From positions 1 through 39,341 of IMG/VR virus record IMGVR_UViG_3300042896_000391: 39,341 bases of DNA; one strand, written 5' to 3'. The position numbers and the translations under genes are program-made. Positions within the stretch are counted from its first letter, which is position 1. The number at the start of each line of letters is the position of its first letter. The notes under the pieces were generated by a model. That model searched no databases. It was not told the DNA's origin and saw only the letters and a program-made list of their open reading frames with translations. The stretch comes from a virus. This document shows positions 15,374 to 21,582 of this stretch, piece after piece.

Positions 15374-15978
15374 GGCTTGCTCCCTATGCCGTGGGCCTGC
15401 TCGATGGCGCGGGCAAGTTGAAAATGGTAGGGTGCAATCGAAGGGACGGTGTAGCGCCCATCCACATCCTTTTCAAATCCCACCCAAGAAAGCACCCTCT
15501 TTTTTACGGCATTTGAAATTGCATCAAAAATCTCAGCATCCGTCAGCGGCTGGCGCTGTGCTGCGGGTGAGGTGGCACGAATCCTGTTGAGCACTTCACC
15601 AGCGCGACGGGTGCATGATTCAACAGAGTGCGAACCATCAGCCAAAGTGACGCGAATTTCATCTCTGTTCCGTGGGTGGCACTCGTCCGTCAAGCGATAA
15701 AGCAAGCTGCCGTCTTGCAGCCAACCGTCATTCGCCACCGGCCCCTGCTTCTCAGCAGCTTTGCACTGCTCACAGTCATGCTGGACACAGCCGATCTTTG
15801 GCATATCAAGCTTGGGCTCAGCACCCAAAAACTCCTGCCGAATCATCAGCGGTGCGGCATGACTTGCACCAAAGCCCTTTTCAAGCCTTGCAATAATTTG
15901 CGCGGGAACAGCCTCAAGCCGATCATTGCGCTGGCGCAGCAGGCGGTTTTCAAGCTCCAAAGTGTCGATATCTGTCAT
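15370..15978 (-). CDS. Leftward-operon protein with N-terminal coiled coil and Cys motifs, function unknown
   Basis: This protein of about 202 residues starts at the ATG at 15978 (an adjacent GTG at 15981 is the alternative). The first 35 residues (DTLELENRLLRQRNDRLEAV) are a predicted coiled coil. A cluster GCVQHDCEQCKA could bind a metal. A C-terminal helical region (DAEIFDAISNAVKKRVLSW, YTVPSIAPYHFQLARAIEQ) resembles a module found in several phage hypothetical proteins. I do not recognise an enzyme. Confidence 0.65.
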   Translation of the reverse strand: MTDIDTLELENRLLRQRNDRLEAVPAQIIARLEKGFGASHAAPLMIRQEFLGAEPKLDMPKIGCVQHDCEQCKAAEKQGPVANDGWLQDGSLLYRLTDECHPRNRDEIRVTLADGSHSVESCTRRAGEVLNRIRATSPAAQRQPLTDAEIFDAISNAVKKRVLSWVGFEKDVDGRYTVPSIAPYHFQLARAIEQAHGIGSKP

Positions 15979-16070
15979 CACTTGCTTTCAAAAGGTGGGG
16001 TACTCGCTGCACTTTGCTTGTCAGCCTTACGCTGCTGGTCATCGGCACGTTTCCCGATAAGGCAAAGAAT
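15978..16070 (-). other. Possible short coding remnant without a normal start
   Basis: In the gap between the SSB-like gene and the gene at 15370-15978, one minus-strand frame reads like protein (ILCLIGKRADDQQRKADKQS) and stops in a TGATG overlap with the next ATG, as coupled genes do here. It has no ATG, GTG or TTG after an upstream TAG. The only candidate with a GGGGA site before it is an ATT at 16070. It may be a broken gene or a rare-start peptide. Confidence 0.25.
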
Positions 16071-16109
16071 TTGCTTTTCCCCGTATAGGTGACAGTGCCC
16101 CTACTAAAA

Positions 16110-16147
16110 GGCCAGTGCAGGCCAAGACATTAAAAAACCTGCACTGC
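16110..16147 (-). terminator. Stem-loop after the SSB-like gene (weak terminator or attenuator)
   Basis: CAGTGCAGG at 16113-16121 and CCTGCACTG at 16138-16146 form a perfect nine-pair stem around a 16-base loop. On the minus strand it is followed by GCCTTTTAG, so it may reduce transcription from PL into the xis-int end of the operon. Confidence 0.4.
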
Positions 16148-16164
16148 TTTACTGTCGTAAATCA

Positions 16165-16437
16165 TCAAAAGGGAATGTCGTTCATGTCGTCAAAACCGCT
16201 AGACGCCTGAGACTTTGGCTGCTGCCTGGCAGGCGCTGCCGCTGGTGCGTCCTTTGGCTTGACGGACAGGCTGAAGAATTTACCGCTGCCGTCCTTGCGT
16301 TCTTTCACCCAGCCGCTCAGCCAGTATTCCACGCCATCGACGTTTAACTGGCCTTTAAAGTCGGGGTGGCTCGGCTGCTCTTTGCGGTCATTGCGCGAAA
16401 GGATTCCGGAATTTGTGTTGTCGTACTGCTGGCTCAT
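16165..16437 (-). CDS. SSB-like single-stranded DNA-binding protein
   Basis: This 90-residue protein has a small beta-rich core compatible with an OB-like fold (FKGQLNVDGVEYWLSGWVKE, GSGKFFSLSVKPKD), an Ala/Pro/Gln-rich linker and the acidic tail DDMNDIPF. That tail closely mimics the DDDIPF tip by which bacterial SSB recruits partners. It sits beside the ERF annealing gene, where an SSB partner is expected. The OB fold is inferred. Confidence 0.65.
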   Translation of the reverse strand: MSQQYDNTNSGILSRNDRKEQPSHPDFKGQLNVDGVEYWLSGWVKERKDGSGKFFSLSVKPKDAPAAAPARQQPKSQASSGFDDMNDIPF

Positions 16438-16682
16438 GCTGGTTCTTTCTGCTGATTAAGGTTGTTGATTGCTTCTTGCTCTGTTGGCCCGTACCCAATC
16501 GGGTCGCCTGGCTCATATCCCACATCCATCGCGCTCCAATCAAAGTCACGGACGGGGATGGGTGGACGGATAGGGGTGGTTATCACTTTGCTAGTGGCCC
16601 TGGCTATCAAGTCAGCGTATGGGCCTTCATCGCCGTCATGGCGCTTACTCCATTCATTGGCATGTATCAGTGCTTTGAGCAT
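16434..16682 (-). CDS. Conserved phage protein with PIxxRDFDW / GYEPGDPIGYG motif
   Basis: This 82-residue protein starts MLKALIHANEWSKRHDGDE and carries PIPVRDFDWSAMDVGYEPGD followed by PIGYGPTEQEAINNL. I recognise this pattern from many phage and prophage small proteins, usually near recombination genes, but know no function. It is coupled to the SSB-like gene by an ATGA overlap. Confidence 0.7.
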   Translation of the reverse strand: MLKALIHANEWSKRHDGDEGPYADLIARATSKVITTPIRPPIPVRDFDWSAMDVGYEPGDPIGYGPTEQEAINNLNQQKEPA

Positions 16683-16708
16683 TTCAGGAGCGCAGGCGTA
16701 AAGGGGCT

Positions 16709-17359
16709 TTATGCTGTGGCCCTCATTGCTTGCCCAGCCTTTTTAATAGCTGCGCGGGTTTTGGAATCAAGAATGTTCCATAGGGCTGTTTTCTGTCCGT
16801 CATCTAGCGACTCAGACTCAACGCGCCGATAGGCGTCCTCTGTTTGCTGGCTGGCAACCATCGCAATGATTTCGACGGCAAGTTCACGGATGTAGCCTTG
16901 CTGCTCTGAATCCAGTTCATCCATCGCTCCCATCGTGGGGCTGCTGCGGAACGTCGCAGGGATGGCGCTTTCTTTCTTTGGCGCAGGGCCTGCCGACGAG
17001 TCCAGCGCGTCATGCTCTACGATTTCCATTGCCGTCACCCACAAATAACGCCTGAGATATGTTTCAACCGCGCCTAGGTTCTGCACCTCGTGACAGCCCT
17101 TGAGCGCTGCCGATGACATGGGCGAGGTGATAGCCAGTTCAGTTCCGTCCTCAACGTCTGTAATCGTCAGTCGTGCAATGTCAGTGCCGTAGCTGATAAC
17201 GCCGCACAAGCCAAGATCGTTAAAGATTGTTTGCACTGCGGGAATGAAGTCGCCAAGCTCAAAATATTGATACCCGGCAAACTTGTTCAAGCCTGACTTT
17301 TTGAGTTTCATGCTTTGAAGCGTCAAACGGGCCTGCATCAATTTTTTGTAAACGCTCAT
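16709..17359 (-). CDS. erf: ERF-family single-strand annealing recombinase
   Basis: This 216-residue protein starts at the ATG at 17359 (MSVYKKLMQARLTLQSMKLK), with AAGGAG eight bases upstream; a longer frame upstream overlaps the preceding small gene. Conserved ERF features are NKFAGYQYFELGDFIPAVQ, the central beta-rich region, and VETYLRRYLWVTAMEIVEHD. ERF proteins form rings on ssDNA and anneal complementary strands during genome recombination and circularisation, as P22 Erf does. The C-terminal 80 residues are a helical extension. Confidence 0.88.
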   Translation of the reverse strand: MSVYKKLMQARLTLQSMKLKKSGLNKFAGYQYFELGDFIPAVQTIFNDLGLCGVISYGTDIARLTITDVEDGTELAITSPMSSAALKGCHEVQNLGAVETYLRRYLWVTAMEIVEHDALDSSAGPAPKKESAIPATFRSSPTMGAMDELDSEQQGYIRELAVEIIAMVASQQTEDAYRRVESESLDDGQKTALWNILDSKTRAAIKKAGQAMRATA

Positions 17360-17523
17360 TGCATGTTCTCCTTGAGTGGGTCGGGCATTGCATCCCGCTT
17401 GCTTGTGTCTACCTCTGGTGGGCATGGTGGGTACTTAAAGCCGTACTTCTCGCAAATTTCAGGCATCAAGAAATAGGCAAGTGATGACTCTTGCCCCATG
17501 TAGTACAGATCCGTTTCGGTCAT
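17356..17523 (-). CDS. Small leftward-operon protein, function unknown
   Basis: This 55-residue ORF (MTETDLYYMGQESSLAYFLM, then PEICEKYGFKYPPCPPEV) ends in a TGA overlapping the erf ATG and starts where the upstream gene stops. It also carries the Shine-Dalgarno sequence of erf in its last codons. Cys and Pro spacing is distinctive but gives no function. Confidence 0.6.
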   Translation of the reverse strand: MTETDLYYMGQESSLAYFLMPEICEKYGFKYPPCPPEVDTSKRDAMPDPLKENMQ

Positions 17524-17747
17524 GGCAAACCCTTCTGGCTAAAAAACAAAATAATCGTGGTGCCCAAAAATGCGACGGCAACACAGAGAAAAAACTGAAT
17601 GCGTGACAAGTCAAATTTCTTTACCGGCTCATCGCCCTCTTGCTCTCGCGGATAGCTGGCTTTCACTTTGGTAACCGTGGCTGGGTATCGTGGGCAATCA
17701 CGCTTCTGGCGGCATCCAGTGGCGGTGCGTTGTTCGCAACAATCCAT
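17520..17747 (-). CDS. Small membrane protein with Cys-rich N-terminus
   Basis: This 75-residue protein starts at the ATG at 17747, in a TGATG overlap with the upstream gene, with AAGGTGG before it. The N-terminal 20 residues hold four cysteines (MDCCEQRTATGCRQKRDC), a possible metal site. A C-terminal membrane segment follows (IQFFLCVAVAFLGTTIILFF). Small early membrane proteins often influence superinfection or the envelope, but here this is speculation. Confidence 0.6.
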   Translation of the reverse strand: MDCCEQRTATGCRQKRDCPRYPATVTKVKASYPREQEGDEPVKKFDLSRIQFFLCVAVAFLGTTIILFFSQKGLP

Positions 17748-18028
17748 CAATCCACCTTTGCGACTTTGATGCCGCGCCGTGTTGTGCAGACAAGGTGGCC
17801 TTCCTCTGTCCATCGTGCTTCACTGTTCGGGCCGCGTGACTCACGGCATACCGCCTGCCCTGCAACGTGCTGCCTGTCGCTGCCTTGCTTTGCGGCGCGT
17901 AGTTCTTTGATTGCATCTGACTCGCTCCAATCCTGTGTTGACTCATCGGGGCCGTCCAGCATGTAGCTTGTGGACATGACTGCCACCAGTGCAAAGACGA
18001 TGGCGAAATTCCAATGTGCTGTTTTCAT
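17747..18028 (-). CDS. Predicted exported or membrane-anchored small protein
   Basis: This 93-residue protein begins with a signal-like sequence (MKTAHWNFAIVFALVAVMST), with no lipobox. The mature part has DWSESDAIKELRAAKQ, two cysteines, and WTEEGHLVCTTRRGIKV. It is coupled to genes on both sides. Being exported and early-expressed, it could act in the periplasm, for instance in exclusion, but nothing in the sequence proves this. Confidence 0.6.
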   Translation of the reverse strand: MKTAHWNFAIVFALVAVMSTSYMLDGPDESTQDWSESDAIKELRAAKQGSDRQHVAGQAVCRESRGPNSEARWTEEGHLVCTTRRGIKVAKVD

Positions 18029-18279
18029 GCTGCTGCTCCTTTTGCTTTGTTACTTGCTGCTTTGACCTGCTTGCACCACGCCGGGACGATGTGCCCATTG
18101 CGCTCGAATTGCTTCGTCCAGTTCTCTGTCATCCTGTCCAAGTCATCAATCAACTTGCTGTTAGCGCCTTGCAGCATCACGAAGCGATAAGCCACTGCCT
18201 TTTGCTGCTCTGGTGTGGCATTGCCGTAAAGACATGCGCGGTGAGCATCGAGCGTGAAATCTTGTTCAGCGGCATTCAT
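18025..18279 (-). CDS. Leftward-operon helical protein, function unknown
   Basis: This 84-residue, mainly helical protein begins MNAAEQDFTLDAHRACLYGN, has a middle rich in charged residues (LIDDLDRMTENWTKQFERNG), and ends in a Lys/Ala tail. It is coupled by a four-base overlap on both sides. No known motif is visible. Confidence 0.6.
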   Translation of the reverse strand: MNAAEQDFTLDAHRACLYGNATPEQQKAVAYRFVMLQGANSKLIDDLDRMTENWTKQFERNGHIVPAWCKQVKAASNKAKGAAA

Positions 18280-18473
18280 GCTGTCTCTCCTTGCATCTTC
18301 TGGACGTGGTTGTCGTACATGCGCTTGTAGCCATCAAAGATGTGCGCAAAGGCCGTTACGAGAATCTTCTGATTGACTGGATCTGCTAGGTAGTAGGCGT
18401 CCGCAAGTGAGCGCACAAAAGAGCCGCCTTGTTTTTCCATCAGTTCGATATGACTAATCCAGAGCGGGTTCAT
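18276..18473 (-). CDS. Leftward-operon protein, function unknown
   Basis: This 65-residue protein starts MNPLWISHIELMEKQGGSFV, then SLADAYYLADPVNQKILVTA and AHIFDGYKRMYDNHVQKM. It is helical, aromatic-rich and coupled to its neighbours. Similar short proteins occur in early regions of other phages as far as I recall; no function is known to me. Confidence 0.6.
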   Translation of the reverse strand: MNPLWISHIELMEKQGGSFVRSLADAYYLADPVNQKILVTAFAHIFDGYKRMYDNHVQKMQGETA

Positions 18474-19048
18474 GCTGTCACCTCAAGTTTTTTTAATGCG
18501 CGGGTAATGCGTGAATGAGCGACCTCAATCAACATTCGGTATTCAAGATGCGTTTCATCGTCATGCTGGGCCTTTGATTTACTCAAGAACTCATCGACTG
18601 ATCCATTGAAGCAGCCGCGTGTAACGACTAGTCCGTCTTTGCCGTGGGTCACAGTGAGCGTTCCGTTTTCAGAGCCGACTTTTGAAAACCAGATAATCAG
18701 GCCATTGCCAGAGACCCGCGCATTGCCAGAGACCCGCGCATTGCCATAGACCCGCGCATCGCCATAGACCCACGCATTGCCAGAGACCCACGCATCGCCA
18801 TAGACCCGCGCATCGCCATAGACCCACGCATTGCCAGAGACCCGCGCATTGCCATAGACCCGCGCATCGCCATAGACCCACGCATTGCCAGAGACCTGCG
18901 CAAGATTTTTTTCACTCTCAACATATCCACCCAAATCACCGGGAGATATGCCAAAAGCAGCGATTGCAATAAGTGCGCGAATGCGTTTAACAGTGCGGCC
19001 TGGTGCAATGGTTATTTCATCGCCTGGCACAAATTCATACTTGTTCAT
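18470..19048 (-). CDS. Left-handed beta-helix (hexapeptide repeat) protein
   Basis: This 192-residue protein has an N-terminal cap (ITIAPGRTVKRIRALIAIAA, then LGGYVESEKNLAQ). It is followed by eleven tandem hexapeptides of the VSGNAW / VYGDAR / VYGNAR type (about residues 50-115) and a C-terminal domain (VTHGKDGLVVTRGCFNGSVD). Three hexapeptides make one 18-residue coil of a left-handed beta-helix, and here the order S-Y-Y repeats about every 54 bp. Related repeat proteins occur in many phages and enterobacterial YdcK-like proteins. No acyltransferase active site is visible. It probably trimerises or binds a surface; role unknown. Confidence 0.8.
   Translation of the reverse strand: MNKYEFVPGDEITIAPGRTVKRIRALIAIAAFGISPGDLGGYVESEKNLAQVSGNAWVYGDARVYGNARVSGNAWVYGDARVYGDAWVSGNAWVYGDARVYGNARVSGNARVSGNGLIIWFSKVGSENGTLTVTHGKDGLVVTRGCFNGSVDEFLSKSKAQHDDETHLEYRMLIEVAHSRITRALKKLEVTA
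18703..18900. repeat. Eleven tandem 18-bp repeats inside the beta-helix gene
   Basis: Units such as CATTGCCAGAGACCCGCG and CATCGCCATAGACCCACG follow one another without spacers for 198 bp. Variation is confined to four or five positions, and units group into a 54-bp higher-order repeat. Each unit codes one hexapeptide, so the repeat is coding, and copy number could change by slippage or recombination without breaking frame. Confidence 0.95.
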
Positions 19049-19308
19049 GCTGTCACCTTGCCCGTCATTTCAAAGTTCACGCGGCGAGTCACAGTTACAT
19101 CACGAGCAACAGTGAGGATGAATCCGATGCGGTGATAGTCGCCAGCATTCATAGCGGCGAGGATTGCGTCCGCGTTCTCAATAGCCGCTGTCTGCACGTC
19201 GTCAGCGTCGTAAGCGGCCATCTGGCGCTCGTTGGCTTCGCGCCATTGGGCGACTGTGGTGTCAGCGCCGTAAAAGGCTTCTAACTCTCGGTCTGTTGCT
19301 GCTTGCAT
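19045..19308 (-). CDS. First gene of the leftward early operon, function unknown
   Basis: This 87-residue protein (MQAATDRELEAFYGADTTVA, a helical middle AIENADAILAAMNAGDYHRI, and a C-terminal strand pair ending VTRRVNFEMTGKV) starts after a good Shine-Dalgarno (AGGAG, seven bases before ATG). It is the first gene after PL, the position of N or Kil-like functions in lambdoid phages. It does not look like an arginine-rich N antiterminator. Confidence 0.65.
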   Translation of the reverse strand: MQAATDRELEAFYGADTTVAQWREANERQMAAYDADDVQTAAIENADAILAAMNAGDYHRIGFILTVARDVTVTRRVNFEMTGKVTA

Positions 19309-19445
19309 GTCTTTGCTCCTAGTAGTAGGACGCTGCTACTTGCATCAAGGCACTGCCTCTAGACCGCCGCGCCCCTCGGGTTGGCTTTAACTGCCGGGTA
19401 TGCGTTCCGGCTGGGTCGTTCCGCTTTCGTTTGCGTCTGACTAGA

Positions 19446-19474
19446 AGTTTACCGAACAATAAACAATGTGTCAA
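19446..19474 (-). promoter_or_regulatory. PL, leftward early promoter
   Basis: On the minus strand TTGACA (19474-19469) is followed after 17 bases by TAAACT (19451-19446). The consensus -35 and optimal spacing indicate a strong sigma70 promoter. Both elements are overlapped by operator-like sites, so repressor would block it. It drives the genes from 19308 down to int. Confidence 0.8.
19448..19463 (+). promoter_or_regulatory. Operator OL-a
   Basis: TTTACCGAACAATAAA is one of four aligned 16-bp sites in the immunity region; it covers the PL -10. Shared pattern: TNTACCRAAYRRTAAA, allowing one or two mismatches. Confidence 0.7.
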
Positions 19475-19486
19475 CCGTTTGGTAAA
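19471..19486 (-). promoter_or_regulatory. Operator OL-b
   Basis: The minus strand reads TTTACCAAACGGTTGA, fitting the shared operator pattern with two differences and overlapping the PL -35. The centre lies 23 bp from the other PL operator. Confidence 0.7.
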
Positions 19487-19527
19487 TAAAACAGTAAATT
19501 TGTTGAAGCCAGCTTTTTGATGGGCGT

Positions 19528-19552
19528 AAAAAAACCCGCACTCGGCGGGTTT
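19528..19552 (-). terminator. Rho-independent terminator of the repressor gene
   Basis: On the minus strand AAACCCGC-CGAGT-GCGGGTTT is followed by more T, an eight-pair stem with a five-base loop and a long T run. It lies 18 bases past the repressor stop and separates it from PL. A weaker T run on the other strand could make it bidirectional. Confidence 0.88.
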
Positions 19553-19569
19553 GATTGGGTGGGCAGTTA

Positions 19570-20217
19570 CTAACGGAATCGACGCTCAACAGCGCGAACG
19601 ACGCCCACAATGGTGGACTTGCCTAGCGGCTTTATGGGGTAACGGTCATTCAATGGCTTTAAATACCAGTCAGCGCCGTCTTGCACCAGTTGTTTAAACG
19701 TTGTCTCTTCGCTGCCATTTTTGGCGATGACGAAATCGCCCGGGTTGGCGTACATCTCTGGCTCAACGATAAGAACCATGCCTTCAAGAAATTCAGGCTC
19801 CATAGAGTCACCAGCCACGCGCAGCGCAAAGGTATGCCGCTGCACAGGTACAGAGGTGGGAATTAGCTCTAAACCCCCATCGCCTGGGTGAAAGTTGTCA
19901 ACGTACTCTTTATACATGCCTGCTTGAACGTTAGAGATTAGCGGGACAACGCCGCGTAAGACTGGGCCTACGTCAGTGTTGTCATCATCGCTCACTCTGT
20001 CAAGCCAATTCGTAGGCAATTCGGCATTAGTTTCAATGCTACGGGCTATTTTCTCGCCAAATGCAGCGACCCCACTTAATAGGTTAGCAACCTGCGCGGT
20101 TGATTTCCCAATTGCATTGCCAAGTTCAGTCGGCCCCTTGAGGCCGCGTAGCTTCGCAAATTCCTTGAGCCGTTCGATTCGTATGAGCTTGAGTGACATG
20201 CGCACCGAGGGTGGCAT
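19570..20217 (-). CDS. cI: LexA/CI-like phage repressor with S24 peptidase domain
   Basis: This repressor of about 215 residues uses the ATG at 20217; 20199 is an alternative. The longer upstream frame would run through PR and its operators, so it is not chosen. The N-terminal HTH is around GPTELGNAIGKSTAQVANLL (about residues 28-47). The C-terminal S24 domain has the cleavage-type Ala-Gly in NVQAGMY (about 99-100), catalytic Ser138 in GDSMEP and Lys175 in TTFKQLV. By family, it maintains lysogeny and is inactivated by RecA-stimulated self-cleavage after DNA damage. A weak -10-like GATAAA lies just upstream, so the message may be leaderless. Confidence 0.9.
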   Translation of the reverse strand: MPPSVRMSLKLIRIERLKEFAKLRGLKGPTELGNAIGKSTAQVANLLSGVAAFGEKIARSIETNAELPTNWLDRVSDDDNTDVGPVLRGVVPLISNVQAGMYKEYVDNFHPGDGGLELIPTSVPVQRHTFALRVAGDSMEPEFLEGMVLIVEPEMYANPGDFVIAKNGSEETTFKQLVQDGADWYLKPLNDRYPIKPLGKSTIVGVVRAVERRFR

Positions 20218-20223
20218 GAAACT

Positions 20224-20239
20224 TTTATCATTTGGTACG
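20224..20239 (-). promoter_or_regulatory. Operator OR-a
   Basis: The minus strand reads CGTACCAAATGATAAA, matching the shared 16-bp pattern. It lies just upstream of the repressor start, over the candidate repressor -10, and 33 bp from the operator in PR, so it could mediate autoregulation. Confidence 0.65.
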
Positions 20240-20246
20240 ATTTCAT

Positions 20247-20274
20247 TTGACACGTATTTACCGTTCGGTATAAG
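20247..20274 (+). promoter_or_regulatory. PR, rightward early promoter
   Basis: TTGACA (20247-20252), 16-base spacer, TATAAG (20269-20274). An operator occupies the spacer and -10. Transcription would start about at 20281, so the first gene is leaderless or nearly so. Confidence 0.8.
20257..20272 (-). promoter_or_regulatory. Operator OR-b inside PR
   Basis: The minus strand reads TATACCGAACGGTAAA, the best-centred palindrome of the four operators (TACCG-NN-CGGTA). Binding here would occlude the PR spacer and -10. Confidence 0.75.
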
Positions 20275-20281
20275 ATGAGGC

Positions 20282-20530
20282 ATGGACTTCAAAACATTCT
20301 TCTTCAGCCTTACCCCTGACGAGCGCCTGAAATTTGCAAAGAAGGCAAATACATCAGTCGGACACCTCAATAACGTCGCTTACGGAAATTCGAAAGCTAA
20401 CGCGATATTGTGCGTTTCTATTGAGCAGATTAGTAAATCTGTCGTAACACGGCAGGAACTCAAGCCAACCACATTTTCGGCTATTTGGCCTGAACTTGCA
20501 CCAATCCGTAAAAAACGCACGGTGGCTTGA
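20282..20530 (+). CDS. Cro/YdaS-like transcriptional regulator
   Basis: This 82-residue protein is divergent from the repressor and first under PR. It begins MDFKTFFFSLTPDERLKFAK, followed by the HTH KANTSVGHLNNVAYGNSKAN and the YdaS-like stretch IEQISKSVVTRQELKP and TFSAIWPEL. Members of this group act as Cro-like repressors that favour lytic growth. GAGG is only one base from the ATG, so initiation is probably leaderless. Binding to the four operators is likely but inferred. Confidence 0.8.
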   Translation: MDFKTFFFSLTPDERLKFAKKANTSVGHLNNVAYGNSKANAILCVSIEQISKSVVTRQELKPTTFSAIWPELAPIRKKRTVA

Positions 20531-20535
20531 GCATG

Positions 20536-20712
20536 TCACTCATCCTCCGGCCAATCACTCACTTCTGCGCTGTCTTGCGCAATAGCTACAGCCAGACGGC
20601 CCAGTGCGTCATTGCGCAGGCACAGGGGCCAGTTCCCGCATCGCTGGCCGCACTCGCATTTGAGCGCTTCGGCCACTTGTATCCAGTGAGTTTTTTTATT
20701 GGTGTCAGTCAT
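20536..20712 (-). CDS. Possible antisense gene with Cys-rich motif inside the PR operon
   Basis: This 58-residue minus-strand ORF starts at the ATG at 20712 (a TTG at 20748 would extend it). It has CECGQRCGNWPLC, a compact cysteine cluster that could bind zinc, and codon choice (CTG, CGC, GCG) like the surrounding real genes. It fills the otherwise empty gap in the rightward operon, and the plus-strand frame there looks non-coding. The ribosome site is poor, so expression is uncertain. Confidence 0.5.
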   Translation of the reverse strand: MTDTNKKTHWIQVAEALKCECGQRCGNWPLCLRNDALGRLAVAIAQDSAEVSDWPEDE

Positions 20713-20780
20713 GCGTCTAGTTTTGACGCCCTTCAACTGGTAACTCAAGCGGTTAGTTCGTAACGCTTTGAAAGCAGGCT

Positions 20781-21128
20781 ATGCAACTCAATCTTCCGTT
20801 CCTCACTTGCTACACCGGGCCGCGCTTGCTGTCCGCTGAATCAGTAAGCCAGTGCAAGACATACCGCGACGCCGTGCGTATGTGCTGGGACAAGCGCACC
20901 AGGACACGCATGACACGTGCCCAGCTTGCCGAAGAGACAGGTTGCTACGCCTCACACATCACCGATTACCTGAGCGAGAACACAGATAAGCGGGAGCTTC
21001 CAGCGAAGCACACAGCCGCCTTTGAGGTGTCTTGCGGCAATCGCGCAATCACTCAGTGGCTCACGAAACAAGCCGACTTAACCATCCTCGAAACGTACAC
21101 GCAAGAACTCATGAAAGCCGCAGCATGA
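20781..21128 (+). CDS. HTH DNA-binding protein in the CII position
   Basis: This 115-residue protein carries a helix-turn-helix at about residues 45-66 (MTRAQLAEETGCYASHITDY). It continues with a helical part containing FEVSCGNRAITQWLTKQA, common in betaproteobacterial phage regulators. It is the second rightward gene of the PR operon, where lambda has cII, but the sequence is not clearly CII. It may be a second early regulator. The stop overlaps the next ATG. Confidence 0.65.
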   Translation: MQLNLPFLTCYTGPRLLSAESVSQCKTYRDAVRMCWDKRTRTRMTRAQLAEETGCYASHITDYLSENTDKRELPAKHTAAFEVSCGNRAITQWLTKQADLTILETYTQELMKAAA

Positions 21129-21316
21129 ACACCGCTCAATCACTGAAATTTGGCGAAGCCCGACGCCAGCGCGAAGAGGCTGCACGACGCAATCCATTGC
21201 TGACGCCTGCGCCTACTTATGTCAACGCAAGCATGAAGGCTTCTTACGTGCCACCAGCTTGGAGCGTTCGCCAAGGATCTGAACAGCATTTGTCCATCAA
21301 ATCAGGTGGTATGTGA
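21125..21316 (+). CDS. Small early protein, function unknown
   Basis: This 63-residue protein is basic and polar (FGEARRQREEAARRNPLLTP, then a Ser/Tyr-rich tail). It overlaps both neighbours by a few bases and so is translated as part of the coupled early chain. No fold is recognised. Confidence 0.55.
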   Translation: MNTAQSLKFGEARRQREEAARRNPLLTPAPTYVNASMKASYVPPAWSVRQGSEQHLSIKSGGM

Positions 21317-21582
21317 TGAACGCATTTGCATGGCGCTCCAAGCCTTCTGAACTGGCTACTACTGACAAGAGCTTTCGCAGTCCTGTTGTGCACGGAACAC
21401 CTAAGCCAGCCAGTCACATCACGTATTCAAGCAACGTTCCTCACTCGATCAATACCGAAACCGTCGCAGATAAAGACAAGGCGCAAAAGCTGCGCAAGGG
21501 TTCGCCCCTTTTTTTGCCAACGGTTTCGGACAAAGCGCCGAAGCCCCGTCATCCAAAACCTACTGAACTGGAGAAGAAATGA
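21316..21582 (+). CDS. Small early protein, probably disordered
   Basis: This 88-residue protein is Lys/Pro/Ser-rich and low in hydrophobic residues (DKDKAQKLRKGSPLFLPTV, then PKPRHPKPTELEKK), suggesting disorder. The ATG at 21316 overlaps the previous stop; a GTG at 21313 is an alternative. No function is recognised. Confidence 0.5.
   Translation: MNAFAWRSKPSELATTDKSFRSPVVHGTPKPASHITYSSNVPHSINTETVADKDKAQKLRKGSPLFLPTVSDKAPKPRHPKPTELEKK

Noticed and set aside
18703-18900. CRISPR array
   Set aside because: Repeats are contiguous 18-mers with no spacers and code in frame for hexapeptides; no cas genes are present.
19045-19308. Lambda N-type antiterminator as first PL gene
   Set aside because: No N-terminal arginine-rich motif and no boxA/boxB-like element was recognised downstream of PL.
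20218-20370. N-terminal extension of the repressor to the first ATG of the frame
   Set aside because: It would run through PR, both PR-side operators and the start of the divergent Cro-like gene.
20533-20763. Plus-strand ORF between the Cro-like and CII-position genes
   Set aside because: Composition looks like an antisense product (Ser/Phe/Leu-rich, no motif); the minus frame fits coding statistics better.
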